From an uncultured Apibacter sp. (lineage in GTDB: Bacteria; Bacteroidota; Bacteroidia; Flavobacteriales; Weeksellaceae), in the NCBI GenBank assembly GCA_945280365.1, contig CALYQD010000005.1, positions 1 to 64,000 of the forward strand: 64,000 nucleotides of DNA. Reading direction: 5' to 3'. Shown one piece after another: positions 42,445-52,766 of the stretch. Position numbers and translations under genes: made by a program. Position 1 is the stretch's first letter. Each line of letters opens with the position of its first letter. The notes beneath the pieces are model-generated. The model saw only the letters and a list, made by a program, of their open reading frames with translations. It searched no databases and was not told the DNA's origin.

Positions 42445-43425
42445 TTATTTTTTATATAAAGTATTTTTAACCGCAGTAATTACTTGATTAACGTTTGGAT
42501 ACCATTTAGAAAATAAAGAGGATGAATAAGGTGCTGACGCATCTGCGGTTGTAATTCTTTTTATAGGTGCATCTAAATAATCAAATGCTTTTTGTTGTAC
42601 CATATAAGCTACTTCGCTGGCTATAGAAGCAAACGGCCACTCTTCAATCAATAAAACCAAACGATTAGTCTTTTTAACTGAATTAATTACAGTATCATAG
42701 TCTAATGGTCGAACGGTTCTCAAATCTATTACTTCTGCACTTATACCTTCTTTTTCCAATTCTGTAGCTGCTTCTAATGCTACTTTCATTACTTTTCCAA
42801 AGGAAACAATGGTAACATCTGACCCTGGTTTCTTTATATCGGCAACTCCTATAGGTATTAGAAATTCATCTTCAGGTATTTCCATTTTGTCTCCATACAT
42901 TTGCTCAGACTCCATGAAAATAACAGGATCATTATCTCTAATGGCAGATTTCAATAAACCTTTAGCGTCATAAGGATTAGACGGAACAATAACTTTTAAT
43001 CCGGGACAGTTGGCAAACCAACTTTCAAAAGCTTGGGAATGGGTAGCTCCTAATTGTCCTGCTGAAGCAGTAGGACCACGAAATACGATTGGTACATTCC
43101 ATTGTCCACCGGTCATTTGGTAAATCTTAGCTGCATTATTTATGATTTGGTCGATAGCAACCAAAGAAAAGTTAAATGTCATAAATTCTACAATAGGGCG
43201 GCATCCGTTCATAGCTGCACCGACGCTAATTCCTGTAAAACCACTTTCAGCAATAGGGGAATCAATGACTCTTTTGGCTCCGAATTCGTCTACCATTCCT
43301 TTGGATGCTTTATAAGCTCCATTATAATTAGCAACTTCTTCACCAATTAGAAAAATAGAAGAATCTCTTCTCATTTCTTCACTCATGGCTTCGCAAATTG
43401 CCTGTCTAAATTGAACTTCCTTCAT
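42445..43425 (-). CDS. pdhB: Pyruvate dehydrogenase E1 component, beta subunit
   Basis: REAICEAMSEEM-type start; GEEVANYNGAYKASKGM; RGPTASAGQLGATHSQAFE. Confidence 0.95.
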   Translation of the reverse strand: MKEVQFRQAICEAMSEEMRRDSSIFLIGEEVANYNGAYKASKGMVDEFGAKRVIDSPIAESGFTGISVGAAMNGCRPIVEFMTFNFSLVAIDQIINNAAKIYQMTGGQWNVPIVFRGPTASAGQLGATHSQAFESWFANCPGLKVIVPSNPYDAKGLLKSAIRDNDPVIFMESEQMYGDKMEIPEDEFLIPIGVADIKKPGSDVTIVSFGKVMKVALEAATELEKEGISAEVIDLRTVRPLDYDTVINSVKKTNRLVLLIEEWPFASIASEVAYMVQQKAFDYLDAPIKRITTADASAPYSSSLFSKWYPNVNQVITAVKNTLYKK

Positions 43426-43691
43426 TGTACTTTAAATTATTACGGCAAAAATACGAATTTTTTGTACAATCAAATTCTTTTATGTTTAAAAAAAAAGAAA
43501 ATTTGTATAAAAATGAGAATTTATTTTGTATAAAATAAATTTCTGATGCTATTTGCTTATCTTTTATATTGTTAATGTGTTTATTTTACGAGGACTGGAT
43601 ATAAGAGATACAATTGTAAGATCTTTATCAATGATAAAATATAAATGCCTTTACATTTAAAAAGTCGAAGAATAAATATTAAAAAATAGAA

Positions 43692-44696
43692 TTAATTTTT
43701 TATCATGATTTGATCTTTTATTTTGTTTAAAATATCAAAATTGTCTAAATTTCTTGTACAAGCCCAATCTTTTCTATAGCATGTCTTATTTCCAAAAATT
43801 GAGCAAGGTCTACAAGCAAGATCATTATTTTGTATGATATCTTTTTGTTCCTGGCCGTAACCTAAAAAACCGGCAAAAGGATGCGTTGCACCCCATATGG
43901 AAATAACTTTTGTTCCTACAAGAGAAGCAATATGCATATTAGCGGAATCCATAGTTACCATTACAGGCAATTGACTAATACAATTCATTTGCTCTTTTAA
44001 GGTGATTTTGCCCGATAGGGAATGTATGTTAGGGTGTAATTTTTGCCATGAATCAAGAATTTCCGATTCTTCCTTTCCACCTCCAAATAAAAAAATATGA
44101 TAATTTTCTTTTGCTAAATTTACACATATTTCCTTCATCTTATTTAGAGGAAGCATTTTTTCTTTATAATTAGCGAAAGGAGCAATTCCGATAGAGTTTT
44201 CTTTTTTGATTGGACTAGTAGTAAGTTTATGAGATAATTGTAAATGGAATCCTAATTTTCTAAAAACATCGGCATAACATTCAGATACAGGGCGTAATGG
44301 AAATAGTTTTTTATTTTTTTTACGCGTCAATAATTTTCTTTCTTTTCGATTTTTATCTAAAGTAGCTATTTTTTTTACATATTTATATAAAAATAGCTTT
44401 AAAAATCTAGTTCTAAGTACATTGTGTAAATCTGCTATCATTGTAGGCTTATACTCTTTTAGCTCATCAGCGAGCTTTTTTAGTCCTACAATTCCATTAT
44501 AGTTTTCAATGTCAACTCCTATAATGGTTGTATTTGGAATTGATTGAAAAAAGGGCGAAAAAAAATGACGAGTAACAATCAATAATTCTACTTCCTTATT
44601 TTGCTCTACAAATTCCCTTATAATGGGTACGGTCATTGCGACATCTCCCATTGCAGAAAAACGAAAGACTAAAATTTTTTCTTTAATCTTACTCAC
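43692..44696 (-). CDS. Glycosyltransferase family 9 (heptosyltransferase-like)
   Basis: ILVFRFSAMGDVAMTVPIIREF; VTMDSANMHIASLVGTKVISIWGATHP. Confidence 0.9.
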   Translation of the reverse strand: MSKIKEKILVFRFSAMGDVAMTVPIIREFVEQNKEVELLIVTRHFFSPFFQSIPNTTIIGVDIENYNGIVGLKKLADELKEYKPTMIADLHNVLRTRFLKLFLYKYVKKIATLDKNRKERKLLTRKKNKKLFPLRPVSECYADVFRKLGFHLQLSHKLTTSPIKKENSIGIAPFANYKEKMLPLNKMKEICVNLAKENYHIFLFGGGKEESEILDSWQKLHPNIHSLSGKITLKEQMNCISQLPVMVTMDSANMHIASLVGTKVISIWGATHPFAGFLGYGQEQKDIIQNNDLACRPCSIFGNKTCYRKDWACTRNLDNFDILNKIKDQIMIKN

Positions 44697-44706
44697 TTTT
44701 ATCTAA

Positions 44707-45126
44707 TTATTTTTTTGCAGAGTAAGCAATTGCGTAATATTTTATTTGTTTGATCATTGCCAATAGTCCATTTGCACGTGTAGGAGATAAGAATTCTTGC
44801 AGACCAATTTTCTCGATAAAATTTTCATCAGATTTTAATATGTCCTCAAATCGCTGGCCCGAATAAATACGCACTAAAATAGCAGCTATTCCTTTCGGTA
44901 AAATAGCATCAGAATCAGCTTCAAAAAACAATTTACCATTTTCCATTCTAGCATCCAGCCAAACTTGAGATTGGCAGCCTTTAATCAATTTATCTTCTGT
45001 TTTGATTTTTTCAGACATTTTCGGCAGAGATTTACCTAATTCAATAACATACTCATACCGCTGTTCCCAGGTATCAAATAAATTAAATTCATTTATTAAT
45101 TCTTGTTGTATCTCCGAAATAGTCAT
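44707..45126 (-). CDS. sufE: SufE family cysteine desulfuration protein
   Basis: KIKTEDKLIKGCQSQVWLDARMENGKLFFEADSDAILPKGIAAILVRIYSGQ. Confidence 0.93.
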   Translation of the reverse strand: MTISEIQQELINEFNLFDTWEQRYEYVIELGKSLPKMSEKIKTEDKLIKGCQSQVWLDARMENGKLFFEADSDAILPKGIAAILVRIYSGQRFEDILKSDENFIEKIGLQEFLSPTRANGLLAMIKQIKYYAIAYSAKK

Positions 45127-45136
45127 GCTAAAAAAA

Positions 45137-46405
45137 TTAAATTATTTGATCAAAACCTGTATAGGGAACCAATGCCTTTGGTATGGTAATGCCCTCACTT
45201 GTTTGATGATTTTCAAGCAAAGCAGCTAAAACCCTTGGCAAAGCTAGAGAAGAACCGTTTAGCGTATGGCAAAGTTTATTTTTACCTTCTGATTTATAAC
45301 GTAGTTTTAAACGATTAGCTTGAAAAGTCTCGAAATTTGAAACAGAACTAACCTCTAGCCATCTTTGTTGTGCCGCTGACCATACTTCAAAATCATAGGT
45401 AATGGCTGATGTAAACCCTAAATCTCCTCCGCACAATCGTAATATACGATAAGTTAACTGTAACGATTCTAATAGAGATTTTATATGAGTAACCATTTCT
45501 TCCAAAGCCTGATATGAATTTTCAGATTTTTCAATTCGAACGATTTCAACTTTTTCAAACTGATGTAATCTATTGAGTCCTCTTACCTCTTTACCATAAG
45601 ATCCAGCTTCTCTTCTAAAGCATGGAGAATAAGCAGTTAATTTTATAGGCAATTGATTTTCGTTTAGAAGTACATCTCTATAAATATTGGTTACTGGAAC
45701 TTCAGAAGTTGGAATTAAATAAAGTCCATCTTCATTAATGTAATACATCTGTCCTTCTTTATCTGGTAGTTGCCCCGTTCCGTATCCCGATGCTTCATTG
45801 ACAACGAAGGGAGGAACAATTTCTGTGTAACCAGCCTCAGCATTTTTATCTAAAAAAAACTGTATTAGAGAGCGCTGCAATCTTGCTCCTTTTCCTTTAT
45901 ACACGGGAAAGCCTGCTCCAGTTATTTTGACTCCCAGTTCGAAATCAATTAGATCGTATTTTTTGGTAAGATCCCAATGAGGTAAAGCATTAGTGTCAAT
46001 ATTTTCATTAGCCGAATGTCTAAACACTTCTAAGTTATCTTCTTCATTAATTCCGGCAGGAACCAAATCGTTTGGAATATTCGGAACTTCATATAAAACA
46101 AATTTTAATTTCTCTTCCGTGTCAGATAAATTTTGTTGCAATTTTTTTGTGGATTCCTTCAAAGAAAGGGTCATAGATTTTGCTTGTTCAGCTTCGTCTT
46201 TTTTTCCGTCTTTAATTAAAATTCCTATATCTTTTGAAATTTTATTCATTTCCGAAAGTTGTGAATCTAAATCAAATTGGATTTTTTTTCTTGATTCATC
46301 TAGTGAAAGAATTTCATCGATAAGTTCTAATTTGCTAAAATTTCTTTTCTTTAATCCAGCTAAGACCTTTTCTTTATTATCTTTAATAAATGCAACTTGT
46401 AACAT
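45137..46405 (-). CDS. serS: Seryl-tRNA synthetase
   Basis: LIPTSEVPVTNIYRD; FRREAGSYGKEVRGLNRLHQFEKVEIV; NGSSLALPRVLAALLENHQTSEG. Confidence 0.98.
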   Translation of the reverse strand: MLQVAFIKDNKEKVLAGLKKRNFSKLELIDEILSLDESRKKIQFDLDSQLSEMNKISKDIGILIKDGKKDEAEQAKSMTLSLKESTKKLQQNLSDTEEKLKFVLYEVPNIPNDLVPAGINEEDNLEVFRHSANENIDTNALPHWDLTKKYDLIDFELGVKITGAGFPVYKGKGARLQRSLIQFFLDKNAEAGYTEIVPPFVVNEASGYGTGQLPDKEGQMYYINEDGLYLIPTSEVPVTNIYRDVLLNENQLPIKLTAYSPCFRREAGSYGKEVRGLNRLHQFEKVEIVRIEKSENSYQALEEMVTHIKSLLESLQLTYRILRLCGGDLGFTSAITYDFEVWSAAQQRWLEVSSVSNFETFQANRLKLRYKSEGKNKLCHTLNGSSLALPRVLAALLENHQTSEGITIPKALVPYTGFDQII

Positions 46406-46611
46406 AATTAATGTAAATCTTTAAAAGGCAAATTTAGTGTAAAAAAATAAATATTTAATAGAGATTAAAAATGGGATAATAAATATGTGTGTAGAAATTA
46501 AATTTAAGAGATGAATGTCACCATGTGCTTATGAAATTTTATGACTTTTTAGTAGCGATTGATGAATAAATAATTAAAGTTGTATTTTTAATAAAAAAAG
46601 TAAAAAAATAC

Positions 46612-47601
46612 TTAGGGCAATTGTTCCATAATATATTGTTTAGGTGTTTTTCCATAAAATTTTTTAAAAGAAGTTATAAAATGAGAAGAACTTTTATACC
46701 CAACCGCTAAAGCTATTTCGTTTATAGGATATTTATTATACAGCATTTGATGAGCATGTTTCATACGCACGTTTGTTATATAATCATGAATAGTACATTT
46801 ATTTAGAATTTTAAAGCCAGTTTTGAGTTTCAATTCATTTAAATGAATAATTTTAGAAAGTTGCTTAATTGTCGGAGGCTCTTCATAATGAGTATTTAGA
46901 TAAGCTTCAGCCATATTAATCTTATCTAAATCTTCTTTTTTTATAAGATTAACCACCTTATACTTTGTAGATAATTCTGTTAAAATTAATAAAAATAATT
47001 CTTTGAATTTAATATGATAATAGCTGTGACCCAATACTCCAATTTCTGAATTTTTAACTATTTCACTTAATATATTTACGATATTAAAATTAACAGGTAA
47101 AAATATTTCACCAAAATTTATATAATTATCGGATTTTATTTTCCTATATAATATAGTTTCTGAAAACCATTTTTCATTTTTAAATATAGATAAAATAAAT
47201 GATTTTGAAATAAAGATTCTTGTATAGTTTATAGTCTTTTTTTGACTAAACACCTTTATATCTATATTATCTTTATTTTTAAAAGCTAATTGTAAAAAAC
47301 CTGATTGAATATCTTTTATAGTTTTAGTTAAAGGCTTAATTATTTGTACTTTACCTTTTAATAATAATGATAATTGTATATAGTCTTTTTCTATAGACAA
47401 CGAATTTGCGAAATTGTTTAATACAGTAAAATTTTGAAAAATTATACAAAATCCACTGGTATGTATAACTTTCTGCAGTCCACTAGCACAATTTGTTTCA
47501 ATATAATTTTGGTTTATAGTAATAGGAAAATTAATATTCAACTCATCTTGAATTTCCAGTTTTAACGAGAATTTCTTATCTATTTCAGAATAAATACGCA
47601 T
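46612..47601 (-). CDS. AraC family transcriptional regulator
   Basis: C-terminal double HTH: NTHYEEPPTIKQLSKIIHLNELKLKTGFKILNKCTIHDYITNVRMKHAHQML...IALAVGYKSSSHFITSFKKFYGKTPKQY; divergent to a TonB receptor. Confidence 0.92.
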   Translation of the reverse strand: MRIYSEIDKKFSLKLEIQDELNINFPITINQNYIETNCASGLQKVIHTSGFCIIFQNFTVLNNFANSLSIEKDYIQLSLLLKGKVQIIKPLTKTIKDIQSGFLQLAFKNKDNIDIKVFSQKKTINYTRIFISKSFILSIFKNEKWFSETILYRKIKSDNYINFGEIFLPVNFNIVNILSEIVKNSEIGVLGHSYYHIKFKELFLLILTELSTKYKVVNLIKKEDLDKINMAEAYLNTHYEEPPTIKQLSKIIHLNELKLKTGFKILNKCTIHDYITNVRMKHAHQMLYNKYPINEIALAVGYKSSSHFITSFKKFYGKTPKQYIMEQLP

Positions 47602-47673
47602 TATACTATTTATGTTATTTTTTGTACCAAATATGGTATTATTATATGTTATTTAATTTTACTTTTGTCAATA

Positions 47674-47698
47674 ATCTTTATTTAGTCTAAACAAAGAT
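47674..47698. promoter_or_regulatory. Candidate operator/divergent promoter inverted repeat
   Basis: ATCTTTATTTAG-t-CTAAACAAAGAT, 11/12 arm match; minus strand contains TATCTTTG (47692-47699). Confidence 0.55.
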
Positions 47699-47738
47699 AA
47701 GAAATAAAAAATATTTGAGAGATATAACTTACTACTCC

Positions 47739-50135
47739 ATGAAATTATTGATAACTATTTTAATTATTTGTTCATTTTCAGATCATTTATATGCACAGTT
47801 TGGAATAATAGAGGGAAAAGTTAAATCACATAATATTCCTCTAAAGGAAATAAAAGTCGAAGTTGAAAGTACCGACTATGCTACTAAAACAGATCAAAAT
47901 GGATATTTTAAACTTTTTTTACCTGAAGGGAATTATTTTCTCATTTTTTCAAAAGATGAGTATGAAAATCAGCGTCTTAATATTAGCATAAAAAAAGAAG
48001 AGAATAAAAATATTGTAATTGAACTTAAAACTATACAATATAAAGATATTGAAGATGTAATAATTAAAGGGAAAACAGCTATCCAAAAAACAAAAGAAAT
48101 TCCTTTTAGTGTCACTGTATTAGATGCTAAATCATTTTATAATAGTTCATTGGATTTGGCGCATATGCTTGAAAAAGCTCCAGGAGTCAAAATAAGGGAA
48201 TCGGGAGGAGTAGGTTCAGACATGTCTATCTCATTAAATGGTTTTACAGGTAAACATGTAAAATTATTTATGGATGGTGTCCCTATGCAGGGATTTGGAA
48301 CAGCTTTTCAATTAAATAATATTCCTGTAAATATTGCGGATCGCATTGAAATATATAAAGGGGTGGTTCCTATTGAATTTGGTACAGATGCCATTGGAGG
48401 AGTAATTAATATTGTAACAGCACAAAGCGCAAATACCTACATGGATTTATCCTATTCATCTGGTTCTTTTAATACCTATAAAACCAATATTAATTTCGGT
48501 CATACAACAAACTCCGGATTTACAATTCAATTAAACGCTTTTCAAAACTATTCAGATAACAATTATAAAGTCAAAACCTCTGTATTAGATTTAAAAACAA
48601 ATGTTTTTTCATCAGAAAAATTTTGGGTAAAAAGATTTCATGGTAAATATCACAACGAGACAGGTATCTTAAAATTAGGGTTTGTTAAAAAAAGTTGGGC
48701 AGATCGATTTTTAATCGGAATTACATTAGGAGAAGAATATGCCGATGTACAAAATGCTAATTTGATGGAAATTGTGTATGGTTTGAAAAAAAGAATGGGA
48801 ACGACTGTTATGCCTTCTTTGGTTTATGAGAAGAATAATTTTTTAATTAAAAAATTAAACTTCAAACTGACGGGTAACTATAATCGAAATTATAATAAAA
48901 ATACAGATACGGCAGCGAGACAATATAATTGGTTTGGAGATTATGTACCAAAAAAAACTAAGGGAGAAGGAATTTATTCACTTTCAAAATTTTTCAATGA
49001 TAATTATTCTGCTACAGCTAATCTAAGCTATAAGTGGAATGAAATGCATTCTTTTTCAATTAATGATGTTATAACAGATTTTAAAAGAAAAAAATCTGAT
49101 CGGGTTTCCATAGTAGAAATAGGCTCTGTAAAAGACACAATGCGTAGAACCAATCTAAAAAATATTTTGGCGGGATCATATAAATTTAATTATCGAAATA
49201 TATGGAATGCGATTGCTTTTGGGAAATATTATTATGAAAAAGTAAAGGGGCCTAAAAATATTTCTACTGTAACAAACGGTTCAAAATACGTTGAAAACAC
49301 GGAAAAGTTTAATACCACTGGATATGGAATTGCATTTACATATTTTTTAAAAGATTATCAGCTAAAAGGATCTTTTGAAAAAGCGTTTCGGTTACCAACA
49401 GATAATGAGCTCTTTGGAGATGAAGTATTAGAGATGGGTAATTCAGTTTTAAAAGCAGAAAATTCAATGAACTATAATATTGGAATGATACTCAACAAAG
49501 AATTTAAAAATTCCAATGCTATATATTTTGATATAAATGGATATTACAGAGATACTCGAGACTATATCCGGCGAATCATTGAGCAACATTATGGAACGGC
49601 AACCTATGTAAACCATGGAAAAGTGCGAAATATAGGAGTAGATGCAGAGGTTAAATTTTATTATAAAAATAAGTATATGATTGGAGGAAATATAACTTAT
49701 CAAGATATAAGAAATAAAGAACGTTATTCCTCAATAAGTGGAAATAGAAAAGATATTACCTATAATGACAGAATTCCTAATGTTCCTTATTTTTTCGGAA
49801 ATGTTGATGCAGCTTATTACATCAATAATATCGTACATAAAGGGAATAACTTAAGTATTGGGTACACATTTAACTTTATAGAGAAATTTTATCTCAACTG
49901 GGAAAGTTTAGGAACAAAAAAATCAAAATATACTTTACCCGGGCAATTATCTCATGATATAATCATAAACTATACTTTCAATAAAGGAGCATTTAATGTT
50001 TCATTTGAACTAAAGAATTTAACCAATGAATTTCTTTATGATAATTATAGCTTACAGAAGCCAGGAAGAGCTTATTATATCAAATTAAGGTATTTATTTT
50101 ATCAATTACAAAAAAAATCTAAAAAATCAATATGA
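47739..50135 (+). CDS. TonB-dependent receptor with carboxypeptidase-like N-terminal domain (XusA-like)
   Basis: ATG at 47739 gives a signal peptide; plug domain DLAHMLEKAPGVKIRESGGVGSDMSISLNGFTGKHVKLFMDGVPMQGFG...IEIYKGVVPIEFGTDAIGGVINI; C-terminal barrel. Confidence 0.93.
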   Translation: MKLLITILIICSFSDHLYAQFGIIEGKVKSHNIPLKEIKVEVESTDYATKTDQNGYFKLFLPEGNYFLIFSKDEYENQRLNISIKKEENKNIVIELKTIQYKDIEDVIIKGKTAIQKTKEIPFSVTVLDAKSFYNSSLDLAHMLEKAPGVKIRESGGVGSDMSISLNGFTGKHVKLFMDGVPMQGFGTAFQLNNIPVNIADRIEIYKGVVPIEFGTDAIGGVINIVTAQSANTYMDLSYSSGSFNTYKTNINFGHTTNSGFTIQLNAFQNYSDNNYKVKTSVLDLKTNVFSSEKFWVKRFHGKYHNETGILKLGFVKKSWADRFLIGITLGEEYADVQNANLMEIVYGLKKRMGTTVMPSLVYEKNNFLIKKLNFKLTGNYNRNYNKNTDTAARQYNWFGDYVPKKTKGEGIYSLSKFFNDNYSATANLSYKWNEMHSFSINDVITDFKRKKSDRVSIVEIGSVKDTMRRTNLKNILAGSYKFNYRNIWNAIAFGKYYYEKVKGPKNISTVTNGSKYVENTEKFNTTGYGIAFTYFLKDYQLKGSFEKAFRLPTDNELFGDEVLEMGNSVLKAENSMNYNIGMILNKEFKNSNAIYFDINGYYRDTRDYIRRIIEQHYGTATYVNHGKVRNIGVDAEVKFYYKNKYMIGGNITYQDIRNKERYSSISGNRKDITYNDRIPNVPYFFGNVDAAYYINNIVHKGNNLSIGYTFNFIEKFYLNWESLGTKKSKYTLPGQLSHDIIINYTFNKGAFNVSFELKNLTNEFLYDNYSLQKPGRAYYIKLRYLFYQLQKKSKKSI

Positions 50136-51361
50136 GAGATCTATTTTTTACAACGAAATTTTTTTTACTAATAACTATTTCCACATTTATAATAGGCTGT
50201 GGAAGTGATGACAATGTAAATGATTTTGACAATAACGGATATGATGATGCTACTCAAAAATTTGTAATAGCAGCTACCATGGGGAGTTCAAGCTATATGT
50301 TGGCATCAGATCATTTAGATACTGGTACAACAACTATGTCCAGAAATGGGGTAGAGGTTGGGAGAGTATTTACTCATTTTATAAATAATAATTATAAGTC
50401 TTTAGTAGGACTTGTATATGGACAAGGAGGAGCTTATGTTGGATATTGCTTCATTCTTGGACAAAACGGCAAGATACAAAAATTGAAAGGAGATGGAGAT
50501 ATGGGATTTCAGGTAAATAGCTATAATACTGTAGGGAACTTTGGAGATTATATGATTGCTGCAAGAGGTTCGCAAGCTTTAGCAGATGGAACAACCGGAG
50601 CCATATTCAGTTTTATTGAACAAAAAGGAAATGATTTATCTATCAAACAAAAGACATTACATACAAATAATATTGTTGGCAATGGTTATAATCCAACCAT
50701 AAGTGGTATTGTGGATATTGGGAATGGAGAATTTCTTACTGCTTTAGTTACTCCTAATGACCCGGATAAAGTATACGTATTGGCATTAGATGAAGATTTG
50801 AATGTCAAACGAATTTATTCAGATGATAGAATCAGTTATTCTTCCGGTAGATGGCGATCCGCTATGTATTCTCAAATGGGTAAAGATGATTCCGGAAACG
50901 TATATGTTTTTTCAGGTTCTTTTGAAAGTGCAACGACAAAACCGGCTGGAGCTTTATGTATTAAAAAAGGAAGTACCTCATTTGATAAAGATTACTATTA
51001 TAACATTGAACAGGCATCAGGTGGGTATAGATTTCGAAAAGTTTTCCATATAACTGAAGATTATTTCCTTTTAGAGTTTTATAATGATTTAGATTATTCA
51101 ATTATAAGTTCTGCCTCTCAATATGCAATTCTAAAAATGAGTACAAAAACCTTTAACTGGTTAAGAGCAGGCTTTCCTTCAAAGGATCAAATCACGGCTA
51201 CCGGATGGCCATTAAGCTGTGAAGGGAAAATTTATTTGCCGGTAACTACAACTAATGAGCAACCAACTGTGTATGTAATCGATCCGAAAACTACTTCCGC
51301 AAAACGAGGCTTGGTAGTTGAATCGGAAGGAATAACAGGATTGTCGCTCTTAAAAAAATAA
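50132..51361 (+). CDS. DUF4374-like surface lipoprotein 1 (XusB-like)
   Basis: Lipobox IIGC-GSDDN; KFVIAATMGSSSYMLASDHLDTGTTTM; ATGA overlap with the receptor. Confidence 0.78.
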   Translation: MRDLFFTTKFFLLITISTFIIGCGSDDNVNDFDNNGYDDATQKFVIAATMGSSSYMLASDHLDTGTTTMSRNGVEVGRVFTHFINNNYKSLVGLVYGQGGAYVGYCFILGQNGKIQKLKGDGDMGFQVNSYNTVGNFGDYMIAARGSQALADGTTGAIFSFIEQKGNDLSIKQKTLHTNNIVGNGYNPTISGIVDIGNGEFLTALVTPNDPDKVYVLALDEDLNVKRIYSDDRISYSSGRWRSAMYSQMGKDDSGNVYVFSGSFESATTKPAGALCIKKGSTSFDKDYYYNIEQASGGYRFRKVFHITEDYFLLEFYNDLDYSIISSASQYAILKMSTKTFNWLRAGFPSKDQITATGWPLSCEGKIYLPVTTTNEQPTVYVIDPKTTSAKRGLVVESEGITGLSLLKK

Positions 51362-51394
51362 TAAAAAATAAAAACTCTTAAATAAAAGTATAGT

Positions 51395-52627
51395 ATGAAA
51401 AAAACAAATGTATTCCAAAGAGTATTCTTAAGCTTTTTGGCCGGTTATATGACTTTATCATGTAGCAGTGATGATGATAACAATAATGCTAAAACTATCG
51501 GTCCTACAAAAACAGGAAAGTTTGTAGTTGCTGCCTCTCCTGGTAGTGGAAAGTTAGGGACAGGCACCTATTTTTTAGCTCTAGATCATTTAGATTCGGG
51601 GAAAGATAGTGTATCAGGAAATCTTAACTCTGTAAAAACTACCAGTTCTTTTACACAGATTGTAGTCAATAATTCTAATAATTTAGTAGGATTCATTTAT
51701 CCGAATGGTTCAGATTTAGGACAAGGAAAATCTGGGTCAAGAGCATTTAAACTTTCTGGAGACAATAAGATTGAGGAATTAAAAGGTAGTCCATTTATAA
51801 CAGGAAGGTTTTCAGTAACAGGCAATTTTGGAAAATACATCTATGCAATATCTAATAATGATAATAGTTACATCTATGAAAGAAATGGAGATAATATGAC
51901 CCTAGTTGATAAACCTATAGATTTAGCATCCCATATGATTGAAGATAAAAAACCATCCATAACTGGAATTGCAGATAGAGGGAATAATGAAATTGCAGTT
52001 ACTTTTAAATATACGAATTCAGATAATGTATTTGTAGCCTTTATGGATTATAACTTTACTATTAAAACGGTAATACAAGATACACGTATTAGTTTTTCCG
52101 GAGGTCAGTGGAGAGGAGCTATATATTCGCAAATTTGGCCAGATCAATCAGGGAATATCTATGTATTTTCTGGAGCAGGTTCCGGAAATAAAACTACCAA
52201 AAAAGCCGGTGCGTTAAAAATAAATAAGGGGGCTATAACATTTGATTCTGACTATTTTTTTGATATAGAAACTGCTGCAGGAGGATATAAATTTAGAAAA
52301 GTTTTCCCTATTACTCAAGATTATTATTTGATTGAATTCTATAATGAAACTTCTGATTCAGGAAACACATCTAGCGCTACTCGCTTTGCTGTGGTTAAAA
52401 TGGAAAATAAGAAATTTAAATGGATTGATGGAATTCCGGACTATATTCAAATATCTAGTAACGGATGGCCATTAGCACACAAAGGTAAAATATATTTACC
52501 GTTAAACCTAGTAAGCGGTAATTCAGCCATATATGAAATTGATCCGGTGACTGGAATTGCTAAAAAAGGATTTGAGCTTGCAAGTGATAAAGAACATATC
52601 AGAGCCGTAACATACTTTGAAAATTAA
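51395..52627 (+). CDS. DUF4374-like surface lipoprotein 2 (XusB-like paralog)
   Basis: Lipobox TLSC-SSDDDN; clear paralog of the preceding ORF (ALDHLDSG, SGGQWRGAIYSQ, FRKVFPITQDYYLIEFYN). Confidence 0.78.
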   Translation: MKKTNVFQRVFLSFLAGYMTLSCSSDDDNNNAKTIGPTKTGKFVVAASPGSGKLGTGTYFLALDHLDSGKDSVSGNLNSVKTTSSFTQIVVNNSNNLVGFIYPNGSDLGQGKSGSRAFKLSGDNKIEELKGSPFITGRFSVTGNFGKYIYAISNNDNSYIYERNGDNMTLVDKPIDLASHMIEDKKPSITGIADRGNNEIAVTFKYTNSDNVFVAFMDYNFTIKTVIQDTRISFSGGQWRGAIYSQIWPDQSGNIYVFSGAGSGNKTTKKAGALKINKGAITFDSDYFFDIETAAGGYKFRKVFPITQDYYLIEFYNETSDSGNTSSATRFAVVKMENKKFKWIDGIPDYIQISSNGWPLAHKGKIYLPLNLVSGNSAIYEIDPVTGIAKKGFELASDKEHIRAVTYFEN

Positions 52628-52654
52628 GTACTTTTACTTAACTAAAATTTTAAT

Positions 52655-52682
52655 AAAGCAGTTGATAATTATCAACTGCTTT
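52655..52682 (+). terminator. Intrinsic terminator between lipoprotein 2 and the ankyrin gene
   Basis: Perfect palindrome AAAGCAGTTGATAATTATCAACTGCTTT. Confidence 0.7.
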
Positions 52683-52695
52683 AAACTATTATATT

Positions 52696-52723
52696 TTTAT
52701 TTAGTCTATATTAAGTAATATTG
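52696..52723 (+). promoter_or_regulatory. Candidate promoter/operator upstream of the ankyrin gene
   Basis: TTTATTTAGTCTA (52696-52708) exactly repeats 47677-47689; TAATATTG (52716-52723) is one mismatch from TAnnTTTG. Confidence 0.45.
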
Positions 52724-52766
52724 CAAAAAAATGTAGATTTATACCCTCTACTAAAAAAATAAATAA

